32,577 bases of DNA from Xenococcaceae cyanobacterium MO_188.B29 (GTDB taxonomy: Bacteria; Cyanobacteriota; Cyanobacteriia; Cyanobacteriales; Xenococcaceae). The position numbers and the translations under genes were made by a program. The DNA lies in assembly GCA_030065155.1 (NCBI GenBank), contig JASJDI010000033.1, positions 1 through 32,577 of the forward strand, written 5' to 3'. Of the stretch, positions 1 through 8,701 are shown piece after piece. The notes under the pieces are model-generated. The model was not told the DNA's origin. It ran no database searches and worked only from the letters and a program-made list of their open reading frames with translations. Every line of letters starts with the position of its first letter. Positions within the stretch are counted from its first letter, which is position 1.

Positions 1-888
1 CTCGCCTACGGACATCCAGAAATTATTAAAGATGTAGTGCAAGTAGAGTTAGTAGTAGGAGATACTAACGATCGAGCTTTATTAGAGCAACTTTTTACCA
101 CTCATAATATTGCTGCGGTAATGCACTTTGCTGCTTATATTGCTGTAGGGGAATCGGTGCAAGAACCTGGAAAATATTACTACAACAATGTGAGTAGTAC
201 TCTTAACCTCTTAGAGACAGCGATCGCAGCAGGAGTAAAGAAGTTTGTCTTTTCTTCTACCTGTGCTGTTTATGGAATGCCCAAAGAAATCCCCATGACC
301 GAAAATCATCCCCACGATCCTCTCAGTCCCTATGCTGCTAGTAAGGATATGGTTGAGCGGATTTTAGCTGATTTCGATCGCGCTTATGGACTAAAATCAG
401 TAGCATTCCGTTATTTTAATGCTTCTGGAGCAGATCCTAGTGGTAACTTGGGAGAAGATCACAATCCAGAAACCCATCTAATTCCTCTAGCTTTATTGAC
501 AGCTTTAGGCAAAAGAAAATCCCTGTACATTTTTGGTACAGATTATGATACTCCCGATGGCACAGCAGTAAGAGATTACATTCATGTTAATGATTTAGCT
601 GATGCTCATGTTTTGGGATTGAAGTACTTACTCGATGGTGGTGAAAGTCAAGTATTTAACTTAGGTAATGGTAACGGTTTTTCGGTACGAGAAGTAATCG
701 AAACAGCACGAAAAATAACGGGAAAGGAAATTCCTGCCCTAGAAAGCGAGCGCCGTCCTGGAGATGCGCCTATTTTAGTTGGAAGTAGTGATAAAGCCCA
801 GAAAATTCTTGGTTGGAGTCCAAACTATGCCGACTTAAATACAATAGTTAGTCATGCTTGGCAATGGCATCAAAATCGTCATGGATAA
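1..888 (+). CDS. galE: UDP-glucose 4-epimerase, 5' end outside window
   Basis: Interconverts UDP-glucose and UDP-galactose with bound NAD in the cytosol, feeding polysaccharide and glycolipid synthesis. The reading frame is open from base 1 (LAYGHPEII...), so the N-terminal Rossmann motif (GxxGxxG) lies off the left edge; a GTG at 37 is only an internal codon. Visible extended-SDR landmarks are SSTCAVYG (catalytic Ser region), YAASK (the Tyr-x3-Lys catalytic pair), FRYFNASGA, and the C-terminal substrate-binding stretch ERRPGDAP. About 296 residues are present of the roughly 330 usual for the family. It stands alone; the next gene starts about 250 nt downstream after a stretch of short AGTAATCAGTAA-type repeats. 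The family assignment is secure. Confidence 0.95.
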   Translation, partial: LAYGHPEIIKDVVQVELVVGDTNDRALLEQLFTTHNIAAVMHFAAYIAVGESVQEPGKYYYNNVSSTLNLLETAIAAGVKKFVFSSTCAVYGMPKEIPMTENHPHDPLSPYAASKDMVERILADFDRAYGLKSVAFRYFNASGADPSGNLGEDHNPETHLIPLALLTALGKRKSLYIFGTDYDTPDGTAVRDYIHVNDLADAHVLGLKYLLDGGESQVFNLGNGNGFSVREVIETARKITGKEIPALESERRPGDAPILVGSSDKAQKILGWSPNYADLNTIVSHAWQWHQNRHG

Positions 889-934
889 ACCCTTTCTAAT
901 AGGAAATCCATAGTTTTTCAGGTAACTATTTTAA

Positions 935-985
935 GTAGTGAGTAATGAGTAGTAATTAGTAAGTAATCAGTAATCAGTAAATTAT
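935..985. repeat. Degenerate AGTAATxAGTA short tandem repeat
   Basis: Between galE and hslO the sequence cycles through variants of AGTAATGAGTAGTAATTAGT and AGTAATCAGTAATCAGTAA, a loose 7-8 nt periodicity. This is the kind of low-complexity tandem repeat common in intergenic DNA of cyanobacteria. No function can be assigned. Confidence 0.5.
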
Positions 986-1135
986 CAGAATTGAAGCCAT
1001 ATTTGTGATGATTTGACCATTTTGGCTTTGGTGATTATATTCTAATTTTGTCTATAACTAAAAGTGTAAAAGCGTGCTCGCCTCGCTTTTAATTTTTTTT
1101 GTCCAGCAGTCAACGGTACGAATATAAGGAAATTC

Positions 1136-2035
1136 ATGGCAGATAAACTAATTCGAGCAACAGCAGCAGACAGCGGTATTAGAGCCGTAGGAGTCATTAC
1201 TACCCGCCTTACAGAAGAAGCAAGACAAAAACACAAACTTTCTTACGTTGCTACGGCTGCTTTAGGGCGGGCTATGTCTTCTGGGTTACTACTCGCTTCT
1301 AATATGAAAAAAGAAGGTTCAAGAGTTAACCTACGGATTAAAGGGAGTGGTCCTTTAGGTGGATTATTAATAGATGCTGGTTTAGATGGCACTGTTAGAG
1401 GTTATGTGGAAAACCCTGAGGTAGAATTACCTCCTAATCCCCAAGGTAAATTAGATGTAGGGAAAGCTATCGGTCAAGAAGGATACTTATATGTAGTAAA
1501 AGATGTAGGTTATGGCTATCCTTACTCTAGTACAGTTGAGCTAGTTTCAGGAGAAGTAGGGGATGATGTGGCTAACTACCTAGTAACTTCAGAACAAACT
1601 CCCTCCGCTTTGTTAGTTGGTGTATTTGTGGGTGCAGAAGGAGTAACCGCATCGGGAGGAATATTGCTACAAGTTTTACCTAAAGCTGCTCGCGATGAAT
1701 CTCTTATCTCTCTGTTAGAATCTCGCGTCAGTAAATTATCTGGATTTACTCCTTTATTAAGAAAAGGCAAAACTTTAAACGAAATAATGGCAGAGCTATT
1801 GGGGGATTTGGGACTATCTATTTTGCCAGAAAGTCAAATAGTGCGTTTTGATTGTCGTTGTTCTTTTAATCGTGTTTTGGGCGCGTTAAAAATGCTGGGA
1901 GAAGCAGAATTGCAAGACATGATTGAGAAAGATGAAGGAGCAGAAGCTACCTGTCAATTCTGTGGTGAGATTTATCAAGCCAGCAAAGATGAATTGGCAC
2001 AATTAATTGCCGATCTTAAAACTGAGTCGGTTTAA
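1136..2035 (+). CDS. hslO: Hsp33 redox-regulated chaperone
   Basis: Cytosolic holdase chaperone that is switched on by oxidative unfolding and protects proteins during combined heat and oxidant stress. The 299 residues match the family length. The C-terminal zinc/redox switch is present: C240-x-C242 in FDCRCSF and C273-x2-C276 in CQFC, separated by 30 residues as expected. The N-terminal substrate-binding domain carries family motifs such as ALGRAMSSGLLLA and KGSGPLGG. The ATG at 1136 is preceded by AAGGA at suitable spacing. A GC-rich hairpin follows the gene at 2075-2095. Cyanobacterial orthologues are common, and the gene stands alone here. Confidence 0.96.
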   Translation: MADKLIRATAADSGIRAVGVITTRLTEEARQKHKLSYVATAALGRAMSSGLLLASNMKKEGSRVNLRIKGSGPLGGLLIDAGLDGTVRGYVENPEVELPPNPQGKLDVGKAIGQEGYLYVVKDVGYGYPYSSTVELVSGEVGDDVANYLVTSEQTPSALLVGVFVGAEGVTASGGILLQVLPKAARDESLISLLESRVSKLSGFTPLLRKGKTLNEIMAELLGDLGLSILPESQIVRFDCRCSFNRVLGALKMLGEAELQDMIEKDEGAEATCQFCGEIYQASKDELAQLIADLKTESV

Positions 2036-2074
2036 TACTCTACAATTATTTCAGTCTAAGTAAATAGCTAAAAT

Positions 2075-2095
2075 TCCCCGATTAGTATTCGGGGA
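2075..2095 (+). terminator. Hairpin after hslO
   Basis: Stem TCCCCGA / TCGGGGA with a 7-nt loop, about 40 nt after the hslO stop. There is no run of T behind it, so it may be a weak terminator or a 3'-end stabiliser rather than a classic intrinsic terminator. Confidence 0.45.
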
Positions 2096-2189
2096 TTCTG
2101 ATAGATAGTTAGAATAGAAAATATATATTACCTTAAATTTTTATATTTAACCTTTCAACATAAGCCAAAAAAATAATTAATTTAAACTG

Positions 2190-4052
2190 ATGCAAACAGA
2201 ACGTTCAAGTCAAGTTCCCTGGTGGCAAACTTGGCAATTTTGGGGTATTTTTTTAGTCTTTATTTTTGGAGGAATTGGTTTTACAGCTACTTCCCTACTC
2301 CTCAAATTGCCAAAGCAGCAGAACTGCAACCGTATATATTGGCCCATAGCATCAGCATCAATACGTTTGTACTGCGCTCAGTCCCAAGCAGAGAATAAAA
2401 CTGTGAATGATTTGCTTCAGGCGATCGCTTTAGTAGAAGTTCTACCCCAAGATCATCCCCTCAGAGGAGAAATTAACCGCAACGTAGAAAAATGGGCGAG
2501 AGATATCTTAGCACTAGGAGAAGAGAAGTTTCAGTCAGGAAATTTAGAAGGAGCGATCGCTGTTGCCAAGCAAATTCCCGAACATGTTGAAGCTCATACA
2601 GTAGTAGAAGAACAAATTGAGCAATGGCAAAAGATTTGGTCTCAAGGAGAAGAGAATTATAACACTGTAGAAGAGCAGCTACGGGATGCTAATTGGAATG
2701 AAGCCTTTGTTTGGGCAGTGCGTTTAACTAATAGTTCTAATGAATATTGGGCAACGACTAAGTATCAAGAAATTATTGATAAAATTAATATCGCTCAAGA
2801 AGAAAGGACTACTCTGGATAAAGCTTATAGCCAATTCCGTCAGGGTGGGGTAGATAACCTCTTAGCAGCTTTAGATAGAGTCGAACAAATTAACCCAGAT
2901 AGCTATGCCTACCAAGATACTCAAGACTTTAGAGCAGAAGCCAAAGACCAATTATTAAGAACTGTTCAAGAGTTATTAGACGCGCAGGAATGGCGAAAAT
3001 TACTCCGAGTTACTACTCGTGTTCCTGATAGTTTGGGATTAGAAGAACAGGTTAAAGATTGGGTAATTCTAGCTAGTGCTGGTTCTAGTGCCAGTTTAGA
3101 TACCGTTTTTGGGTTAGAAGATGCGATCGCTGAAGCCGAAAAATTAGAAGTTAATAGTCCTTTGTATGAACGAGGGCAAAGATTAATCAGCCGTTGGAAA
3201 TTAGAAATTGAGGATGTAGCTCACTTATCTAAAGCCAGACAATTAGCTCAAGGTGGTGGAATAAGTAGCTATAAAAAGGCGATCGCTGAAGCTAGTCTCA
3301 TTCCTTCTTTCCATCCCCGTTATCCTGATGCACAGGTAGAAATTAGAAGATGGCGTAATCAAATCCAAACCATTGAAGATCAACCCATTCTCAATCGTGC
3401 TAGAGAATTTGCTTATGGAGGTAATATTAGTGCTTGGCAACGAGCGATCGCTGAAGCCAAATTAATCTCTAGTACCAGTCCTCTTTATTCAGAAGCTCAA
3501 GAGTATGTTAGTCAGTGGCGTAGTAAGATTCAGGTAGTAGAAGATCAACCTTTGCTCGATCGAGCAGTTGTTTTAGCTACTAATAATAATTATTCAGCAG
3601 CTATTGATAAAGCACAGCAAATAAGACCAGGACGAGCTTTGTATGGGGAAGCCCAAACCAAAATTAATAGCTGGCGACAAGAGATTCAAGCCATTCGCTA
3701 TTTACTGGAAGCTAAAACCCTTGCCGATCGTAGAACCCCAGAATCATTAGCTCAAGCAATTAAAGTAGCCAGACGCATATCATCTACTACAGATCCCTAT
3801 ACTCAGGTCGTTCAGAATGTTAATCGTTGGAGTAGCCAAATTTTAGGCATTGCTCAAACTAGATCGGAATATTCTCTAGAAGAGGCTATTGCGATCGCTA
3901 AATTAGTACCTTCTGGAACTGTGGCATATCAACAAGCTCAAGCACAAATTTCTAGGTGGCAAGATCGCTTAAGACCTCCCGCGATCGAAACTATTCCACC
4001 GACGGATTCTTTCCCCTTTAACCTAGAAAAACCAGAGAAAAAGCGTGAATAA
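2190..4052 (+). CDS. Membrane-anchored helical-repeat protein, cyanobacterial, function unknown
   Basis: A 620-residue protein with a short N-terminal tail, one membrane segment at about residues 12-36 (WQFWGIFLVFIFGGIGFTAT) and a long helical remainder. From about residue 60 it is built of units of roughly 50-60 residues. Each unit contains an AIAEAxxI-like helix, a short Ser/Pro turn (SSTSPLYSEA, SPLYERG, HPRYPDA) and a helix ending in Trp (xxxISRW). At least six or seven units are visible, best conserved at 300-590. This resembles a TPR/SEL1-like solenoid, suggesting a scaffold facing one side of the membrane, but no catalytic motif is seen. Several AIA triplets are written with the HIP1 octamer. 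I recall similar cyanobacterial proteins labelled loosely as chromosome segregation ATPase, but no ATPase motif is visible. Function unknown. Confidence 0.85.
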   Translation: MQTERSSQVPWWQTWQFWGIFLVFIFGGIGFTATSLLLKLPKQQNCNRIYWPIASASIRLYCAQSQAENKTVNDLLQAIALVEVLPQDHPLRGEINRNVEKWARDILALGEEKFQSGNLEGAIAVAKQIPEHVEAHTVVEEQIEQWQKIWSQGEENYNTVEEQLRDANWNEAFVWAVRLTNSSNEYWATTKYQEIIDKINIAQEERTTLDKAYSQFRQGGVDNLLAALDRVEQINPDSYAYQDTQDFRAEAKDQLLRTVQELLDAQEWRKLLRVTTRVPDSLGLEEQVKDWVILASAGSSASLDTVFGLEDAIAEAEKLEVNSPLYERGQRLISRWKLEIEDVAHLSKARQLAQGGGISSYKKAIAEASLIPSFHPRYPDAQVEIRRWRNQIQTIEDQPILNRAREFAYGGNISAWQRAIAEAKLISSTSPLYSEAQEYVSQWRSKIQVVEDQPLLDRAVVLATNNNYSAAIDKAQQIRPGRALYGEAQTKINSWRQEIQAIRYLLEAKTLADRRTPESLAQAIKVARRISSTTDPYTQVVQNVNRWSSQILGIAQTRSEYSLEEAIAIAKLVPSGTVAYQQAQAQISRWQDRLRPPAIETIPPTDSFPFNLEKPEKKRE

Positions 4053-4124
4053 GTGAGATTAAGCACATCATCTTGCAGCGTGATTCCTGAAAAAAAGCAA
4101 TAAGAACAATATAAACAAAATTCC

Positions 4125-4150
4125 CCTCCGTAATTGACTAAATTAGGAGG
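4125..4150. terminator. Hairpin between convergent genes
   Basis: Arms CCTCC-G-TAATT and AATTAGGAGG form a 10-bp stem with one bulged G and a 5-nt loop. It lies between the plus-strand repeat protein gene and the minus-strand cysC, where a bidirectional terminator would be expected. The flanks are A/T rich, but no long T run follows directly on either strand. Confidence 0.4.
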
Positions 4151-4196
4151 AGATACTGAGGATTTTTTCCCTCGTAAACAATAACGTAGTTTAAAT

Positions 4197-4727
4197 TTAG
4201 GCAACGTAACCTAACTCTTTCAGCTTATCCATAATTTTGGCTACACTTTCTGGTAACTCCTCTAAATCGGTACGGCATTCAACTTCAGGATTGAGAGGTG
4301 GTTCATAGGGGTCGTCTATCCCTGTAAATTGTTTGATTTCTCCTGCTCTTACTTTTTTATACAATCCTTTAACATCTCTCTCTTCACATACACTTATCGG
4401 TGCATTGACAAATACCTCGATAAAATCACTAATGTTTTTTCTCATTTCCTCCCGAATAGCACGATAAGGAGAAATAACAGGAACTAAAACTATCACCCCA
4501 TGACGGGTAAGCAGCTTGGCAACAAAACCAATACGACGAATATTAGTATCTCGGTCTTCTTTAGAGAAACCCAAATCCTTAGTTAGGTTTTCTCTAATTT
4601 CATCTCCATCTAAAACCTCAAGGTCGCAACCTTGAGACTTTAATTCTTCGGTAAGGGCTGTAGCAATAGTGCTTTTTCCTGCACCACTAAAACCAGTAAA
4701 CCAAACTGTTACTCCACGCTGCTTCAT
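4197..4727 (-). CDS. cysC: Adenylyl-sulfate kinase
   Basis: Phosphorylates adenosine 5'-phosphosulfate with ATP to make PAPS, in sulfate assimilation and sulfation. The 176 residues are full length for a stand-alone bacterial enzyme. Walker A is GFSGAGKST at residues 12-20. LDGDEIREN is the conserved DGD substrate-binding segment, ISPYRAIREE carries the Ser-Pro-Tyr-Arg motif, and FIEVFVNAP and GIDDPYEPP are further family landmarks. It is monocistronic and divergent from the acetolactate-synthase-like gene. The ATG follows an A-rich leader without a clear Shine-Dalgarno sequence. No sulfurylase gene lies nearby. Confidence 0.95.
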   Translation of the reverse strand: MKQRGVTVWFTGFSGAGKSTIATALTEELKSQGCDLEVLDGDEIRENLTKDLGFSKEDRDTNIRRIGFVAKLLTRHGVIVLVPVISPYRAIREEMRKNISDFIEVFVNAPISVCEERDVKGLYKKVRAGEIKQFTGIDDPYEPPLNPEVECRTDLEELPESVAKIMDKLKELGYVA

Positions 4728-4972
4728 GTTTTTTTTTCTTAAACTAAATTTTCCTCTAAGTATTTTACTGGTTTAACCCGCAAATATATTGCAGATACGA
4801 TGTAGTAACCCTAATCATTGATGAAGATTCTGTAGAGAAGAATGATCGATTGCTCCAAATATTACCAAAAAATACCTCTTATTTTGTCTATGCTAGATTC
4901 TATAAGCTCAATCAAGAAATAAATTATTTTGTGAGCTAATTGGGATATACATTTCATAGTGGGTGAATCGTT

Positions 4973-6625
4973 ATGGGGGAGCTAAACACTGCTGAGTTAC
5001 TAGTTCAATGCTTAGAAAATGAAGGTGTAGAATATCTTTTTGGTTTACCAGGAGAAGAAAATCTGCATATTTTAGAAGCACTGAGGAATTCATCAATCAA
5101 ATTTATTACTACTCGCCATGAACAAGGTGCAGCTTTTATGGCAGATGTTTATGGTCGTTTGACGGGGAAAGCAGGGGTATGTCTTTCGACTCTTGGCCCT
5201 GGGGCAACTAATTTAATGACTGGAGTAGCTGATGCTAACCTTGATGGTGCGCCTTTAGTAGCTATTACAGGACAAGTAGGTACCGATCGAATGCATATTG
5301 AATCACATCAATATCTAGATTTGGTAGCCATGTTTGCCCCTGTCACTAAATGGAATACACAAATTGTTCGTCCTCATAATACACCAGAAATCATTCGTAA
5401 GGCTTTTAAGGTTGCTCAAAGTGAAAAACCAGGAGCAGTACATATAGATTTACCAGAAAATATTGCTGCCATGCCAGTAGTAGGAACTTCTTTAAGGAGA
5501 GACGATCGCGAAAAAATCTATGCTTCTTATCGGAGTATTAATGCTGCTGCTGCTGCTATTTCCAAGGCAAAAAATCCGATTGTTTTGGCTGGTAATGGGA
5601 CTATTCGCGGTCATGCTAGTGAAGCTCTCACCGAGTTTGTTACTCAGCTTAATATTCCTGTCGCTAATACCTTTATGGGTAAAGGCGCAATTCCCTATAC
5701 TCATCCCCTATCTATTTGGACATTTGGCTTACAACAAAGAGACTTAATTAGTTGCGCTTTTGATAGTGCGGATTTAGTGATTGCTGTAGGCTATGATTTA
5801 ATTGAATATTCTCCCAAGAGATGGAATCCGGAAGGGACAACTCCTATTGTGCATATTGGTATTAATCCAGCCGAAATTGATAGTAGCTACATTCCAATTG
5901 TAGAAGTAGTAGGAGATATTTCTGATTCTCTGATGGATATTATGAAGCGCACAGATCGTCAGGGTAAATCAACTCCTTCGGCGGTCAAATTGCGTCAAGA
6001 GATTCGAGAAGATTACGAAAAATACGCCCACGATGAAGGATTTCCCATTAAACCGCAAAAAATCATTTATGATTTGCGTCAGGTAATGGGGCAAGAAGAT
6101 ATCGTGATTTCTGATGTGGGAGCGCATAAAATGTGGATGGCTCGTCACTATCATTGTGATGCTCCTAATACTTGTCTTATCTCTAATGGATTTGCAGCGA
6201 TGGGGATTGCTATTCCAGGCGCGATCGCTGCAAAATTAGTACATCCTGATAAAAAAGTTGTGGCTGTCACTGGAGATGGGGGCTTTATGATGAATTGTCA
6301 GGAATTGGAAACAGCCTTACGGGCTAAAACTCCTTTTGTCACTTTAATTTTCAATGATGATGGCTATGGTTTGATTGAGTGGAAGCAGATCAATCAATTT
6401 GGTCATTCTTCTTTTGTTGATTTTGGCAATCCAGACTTTGTTAAATTTGCTGAAAGTATGGGCTTAAAAGGTTATCGAGTAGAATCTGCTGCTGATTTGA
6501 TTCCTACTCTCAAAGAGGCTTTAGCACAAGATGTACCCGCCGTGATTGATTGTCCTGTAGATTATCAGGAGAATCTCCGCTTCTCGCAAAAATCAGGAGA
6601 TTTAAGTTGTGAAGTTAATTTCTAG
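4973..6625 (+). CDS. Acetolactate synthase-like TPP-dependent enzyme (large subunit)
   Basis: Member of the ThDP-dependent decarboxylase family closest to acetolactate synthase, which condenses two pyruvates to acetolactate for branched-chain amino acids or acetoin. The 550 residues contain all three domains. The N-terminal Pyr domain has TRHEQGAAFMADVYGRLTG with the catalytic Glu, the central domain shows VLAGNGTIRG, and the PP domain has GDGGFMMN...NDDGYG, the ThDP-Mg motif. No small regulatory subunit is adjacent, and the short length with a GLPGEENLHILEAL start recalls the stand-alone catabolic-like type. Whether it serves biosynthesis or another 2-keto acid cannot be told by eye, so no gene symbol is given. 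A 28-bp palindrome follows the gene. Confidence 0.88.
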   Translation: MGELNTAELLVQCLENEGVEYLFGLPGEENLHILEALRNSSIKFITTRHEQGAAFMADVYGRLTGKAGVCLSTLGPGATNLMTGVADANLDGAPLVAITGQVGTDRMHIESHQYLDLVAMFAPVTKWNTQIVRPHNTPEIIRKAFKVAQSEKPGAVHIDLPENIAAMPVVGTSLRRDDREKIYASYRSINAAAAAISKAKNPIVLAGNGTIRGHASEALTEFVTQLNIPVANTFMGKGAIPYTHPLSIWTFGLQQRDLISCAFDSADLVIAVGYDLIEYSPKRWNPEGTTPIVHIGINPAEIDSSYIPIVEVVGDISDSLMDIMKRTDRQGKSTPSAVKLRQEIREDYEKYAHDEGFPIKPQKIIYDLRQVMGQEDIVISDVGAHKMWMARHYHCDAPNTCLISNGFAAMGIAIPGAIAAKLVHPDKKVVAVTGDGGFMMNCQELETALRAKTPFVTLIFNDDGYGLIEWKQINQFGHSSFVDFGNPDFVKFAESMGLKGYRVESAADLIPTLKEALAQDVPAVIDCPVDYQENLRFSQKSGDLSCEVNF

Positions 6626-6668
6626 TTTGCACCAGAGTTAATCTGTAACCTGTAAACTGATAACTAAT

Positions 6669-6696
6669 GTAAGGGCGGTTCGCGAACCGCCCTTAC
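6669..6696. repeat. 28-bp perfect palindrome
   Basis: GTAAGGGCGGTTCG is followed immediately by its exact reverse complement, with no spacer. It lies about 44 nt after the acetolactate-synthase-like gene and 28 nt before ycf3. Elements with this GGGCGGTTCGCGAACCGCCC core are, as far as I recall, dispersed repeats in cyanobacterial genomes. As RNA it would form a strong hairpin and could separate the two transcripts. It is flanked by TAACTGA heptamer repeats. Confidence 0.85.
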
Positions 6697-6699
6697 CCG

Positions 6700-6721
6700 A
6701 TAACTGATAACTGATAACTGA
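6700..6721. repeat. TAACTGA heptamer tandem repeat
   Basis: Three copies of a TAACTGA heptamer lie between the 28-bp palindrome and the ycf3 start, with related copies just before the palindrome near 6655-6666. This is a short tandem repeat of the class seen elsewhere in this window. Confidence 0.6.
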
Positions 6722-6724
6722 ATT

Positions 6725-7246
6725 ATGCCACGTACTCAAAGAAACGACAATTTTATTGATAAGACCTTTACGGTAATGGCGGACATAATTTTAAAAGCCT
6801 TACCAACTAATAAAAAAGCTAAAGAAGCCTTCGCTTACTACCGTGATGGTATGTCTGCCCAAGGAGATGGGGAATATGCCGAGGCATTAGAAAACTATGA
6901 AGAAGCCCTAAAACTAGAAGAAGACCCCAACGATCGCAGTTATATTCTTTACAATATGGGTTTAATCTACGCTAGTAATGGGGATGTAGACCAAGCAATT
7001 AGATATTATCATCAGTCGATCGATTTGAATCCTCGTATGCCTCAAGCACTAAATAATATTGCTGTGCTGTACCATTATGAAGGAGAAAAAGCTAAAGAAG
7101 CAGGTAAGGACGAAGAGGCAGAAGCATTTTACGACAAAGCAGCAGAATATTGGAAACAAGCTATTCGGATTGCTCCCAATAACTATATGGAAGCTCAAAA
7201 CTGGCTAAAAATTACTGGACGTTCAGAAATGGATGTTTTCTTTTAA
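6725..7246 (+). CDS. ycf3: Photosystem I assembly protein Ycf3
   Basis: Thylakoid-associated TPR protein required for photosystem I assembly, acting on PsaA/PsaB. The 173 residues match cyanobacterial and plastid Ycf3. The diagnostic N-terminus [20 protein letters not shown] is followed by three TPR units at about residues 35-68 ([20 protein letters not shown]), 72-105 ([19 protein letters not shown]) and 115-155 ([19 protein letters not shown]). A gatC gene follows 34 nt downstream on the same strand; the two may be co-transcribed, though the pairing has no obvious functional logic. This gene is strong evidence that the organism is an oxygenic phototroph. Confidence 0.97.
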   Translation: MPRTQRNDNFIDKTFTVMADIILKALPTNKKAKEAFAYYRDGMSAQGDGEYAEALENYEEALKLEEDPNDRSYILYNMGLIYASNGDVDQAIRYYHQSIDLNPRMPQALNNIAVLYHYEGEKAKEAGKDEEAEAFYDKAAEYWKQAIRIAPNNYMEAQNWLKITGRSEMDVFF

Positions 7247-7280
7247 TTGTTAACTACTAATTGCTAATTCTTAATTACCT

Positions 7281-7577
7281 ATGATCGATCGCGAACAAGT
7301 AAAGAAAGTTGCCCATCTAGCACGTCTTGATATTACAACAGAAGAAGAAGAACAATTTACTACTCAACTAAATAGTATCTTGGGCTACTTTGAACAACTG
7401 AGTGAGTTAGATACAGCCGATGTACCCCCTACTACCAGAGCGATCGAATTAAGCAATATTACTCGCTCTGATACACTTAAGCCTTTTCCTGATAAAGAAG
7501 CACTAGTACAAGCAGCACCGGAACAGGAAGGAGACTATTTCCGTGTTCCTAAAATTCTAACTTCTGATGAAGGTTAA
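7281..7577 (+). CDS. gatC: Asp-tRNA(Asn)/Glu-tRNA(Gln) amidotransferase subunit C
   Basis: Small subunit of the GatCAB amidotransferase, which converts Glu-tRNA(Gln) (and Asp-tRNA(Asn)) to the amide form; GatC wraps around GatA and stabilises the complex. The 98 residues are normal for GatC. Landmarks are [19 protein letters not shown] near the start, the [23 protein letters not shown] segment, and the conserved C-terminal VPKIL. The gene starts with ATG at 7281 (MIDREQV). gatA and gatB are not adjacent. A strong hairpin follows at 7589-7615. Confidence 0.95.
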   Translation: MIDREQVKKVAHLARLDITTEEEEQFTTQLNSILGYFEQLSELDTADVPPTTRAIELSNITRSDTLKPFPDKEALVQAAPEQEGDYFRVPKILTSDEG

Positions 7578-7588
7578 TAACCATTGCG

Positions 7589-7615
7589 TAGGGGTTAGGC
7601 AATGCCTAACCCCTA
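7589..7615 (+). terminator. Strong hairpin after gatC
   Basis: Arms TAGGGGTTAGGCA and TGCCTAACCCCTA are exact complements around a single A, a 13-bp stem. It lies 12 nt after the gatC stop and just before the next gene. No T tract follows. It could end the ycf3-gatC transcript or be a dispersed palindromic repeat. Confidence 0.55.
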
Positions 7616-7631
7616 AATGATCAATGATGAT

Positions 7632-7636
7632 GGAGG
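7632..7636 (+). promoter_or_regulatory. Shine-Dalgarno fixing the start of the hydroquinone reductase
   Basis: GGAGG lies 7 nt before the ATG at 7644. An earlier in-frame ATG at 7617 has no such site and would overlap the tail of the gatC hairpin region, so translation most likely starts at 7644. Confidence 0.75.
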
Positions 7637-7643
7637 ATTAATT

Positions 7644-8606
7644 ATGGCTACAGGAATGATGATTGATGGAGTATGGTGCAATCAAGGGTACGAACAAGAT
7701 AAACAAGGACGTTTCCAACGCAACCCAACTACATTCCGTCAAAAAGTAACGGCAGATGGCTCTAGTAATTTTAAAGCAGAATCAGGACGTTATCATCTCT
7801 ATGTTTCCTATGCTTGTCCGTGGGCGCATCGTACCCTGATTATGAGGAAACTAAAAGGGTTAGAAGAAGCGATTAGCTTGTCTGTAGTCGATCCTTTAAT
7901 GGCGGAAGAAGGATGGGAATTTTCTGATTTTCCTGGTTCTATTCCCGATCCTATAATTGGTGCCAAGTATCTCAGGGAAGTATACGCTAAAGCAGATCCA
8001 CACTACACTGGCAGAGTAACTGTACCTATTTTGTGGGACAAACAGACTGGCACTATTGTCAATAATGAATCCCGTGAAATCATACGGATGTTTGATACCC
8101 AGTTTGAAGCGATCGCGAAAAATAAAGTCAATCTCTATCCAGACAAATTACAAGCAAAAATAGACGAGGCGATCGATAAAATCTACGAACCTATTAATAA
8201 TGGGGTTTATCGTGCTGGTTTTGCTACTAAAAAAGTGGCATACAACGAAGCAGTTATAAAATTATTTGAAGCTTTAGATTATTGGGAAGCAATGTTAGGC
8301 TACCAAAGATATCTTTGTGGCGATGTGTTGACCGAAGCGGATATCTGTATGTTTACTACCTTGCTGCGTTTTGATCCTGTTTACTATGTCCATTTTAAGT
8401 GTAATCTCAGACATATCTGGGATTATCCTAATTTGTGGAACTATCTCAAAGATATTTATCAATATCCAGGGGTTAAAGATACTTGCAATCTAGATCATAT
8501 CAAGTTGCATTATTATCAAAGTCATCCCCATATTAATCCTAGTGGGATTGTTCCCTTAGGACCAATTATTGATTTTGAAGCCCCTCACGATCGCGATCGA
8601 TTCTAA
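7644..8606 (+). CDS. Glutathionyl-hydroquinone reductase (GST superfamily)
   Basis: Reduces glutathionyl-hydroquinones with glutathione (YqjG/ECM4-type, Xi-class GST), a cytosolic detoxification role. From the ATG at 7644 the protein has 320 residues, the family length. The catalytic cysteine is C58 in YACPWAHR, which is the Xi-class signature rather than the Ser/Tyr of ordinary GSTs. VVDPLM, the FPGSIPDPI region, VPILWDKQTGTIVNNES (thioredoxin-fold GSH site) and LTEADICMFTTLLRFDPVY in the helical domain all fit the family. The start is chosen by the GGAGG site 7 nt upstream; an ATG nine codons earlier lacks one. The gene is free-standing and followed by a CTAACTA heptamer array. Confidence 0.92.
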   Translation: MATGMMIDGVWCNQGYEQDKQGRFQRNPTTFRQKVTADGSSNFKAESGRYHLYVSYACPWAHRTLIMRKLKGLEEAISLSVVDPLMAEEGWEFSDFPGSIPDPIIGAKYLREVYAKADPHYTGRVTVPILWDKQTGTIVNNESREIIRMFDTQFEAIAKNKVNLYPDKLQAKIDEAIDKIYEPINNGVYRAGFATKKVAYNEAVIKLFEALDYWEAMLGYQRYLCGDVLTEADICMFTTLLRFDPVYYVHFKCNLRHIWDYPNLWNYLKDIYQYPGVKDTCNLDHIKLHYYQSHPHINPSGIVPLGPIIDFEAPHDRDRF

Positions 8607-8630
8607 AAACTACGCATCAAAATTTCCAGT

Positions 8631-8665
8631 CTAACTACTAACTACTAACTACTAACTACCAACTA
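8631..8665. repeat. CTAACTA heptamer array
   Basis: Four exact CTAACTA heptamers are followed by one variant (CCAACTA). This is a short tandemly repeated repetitive sequence of the class described in cyanobacteria. It lies in the 95-nt gap between the hydroquinone reductase and histidine kinase genes. Related CCGAACT and CTAACTC heptamers recur at 26883-27022 and 30388-30425. Confidence 0.85.
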
Positions 8666-8701
8666 GACCGAGATTTATCTACCCTACCCAAAAGAGATAT
8701 T

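Noticed and set aside
8606-8701. Promoter call in the gap before the histidine kinase
   Set aside because: No convincing -35/-10 pair could be told apart from the AT-rich repeat background.
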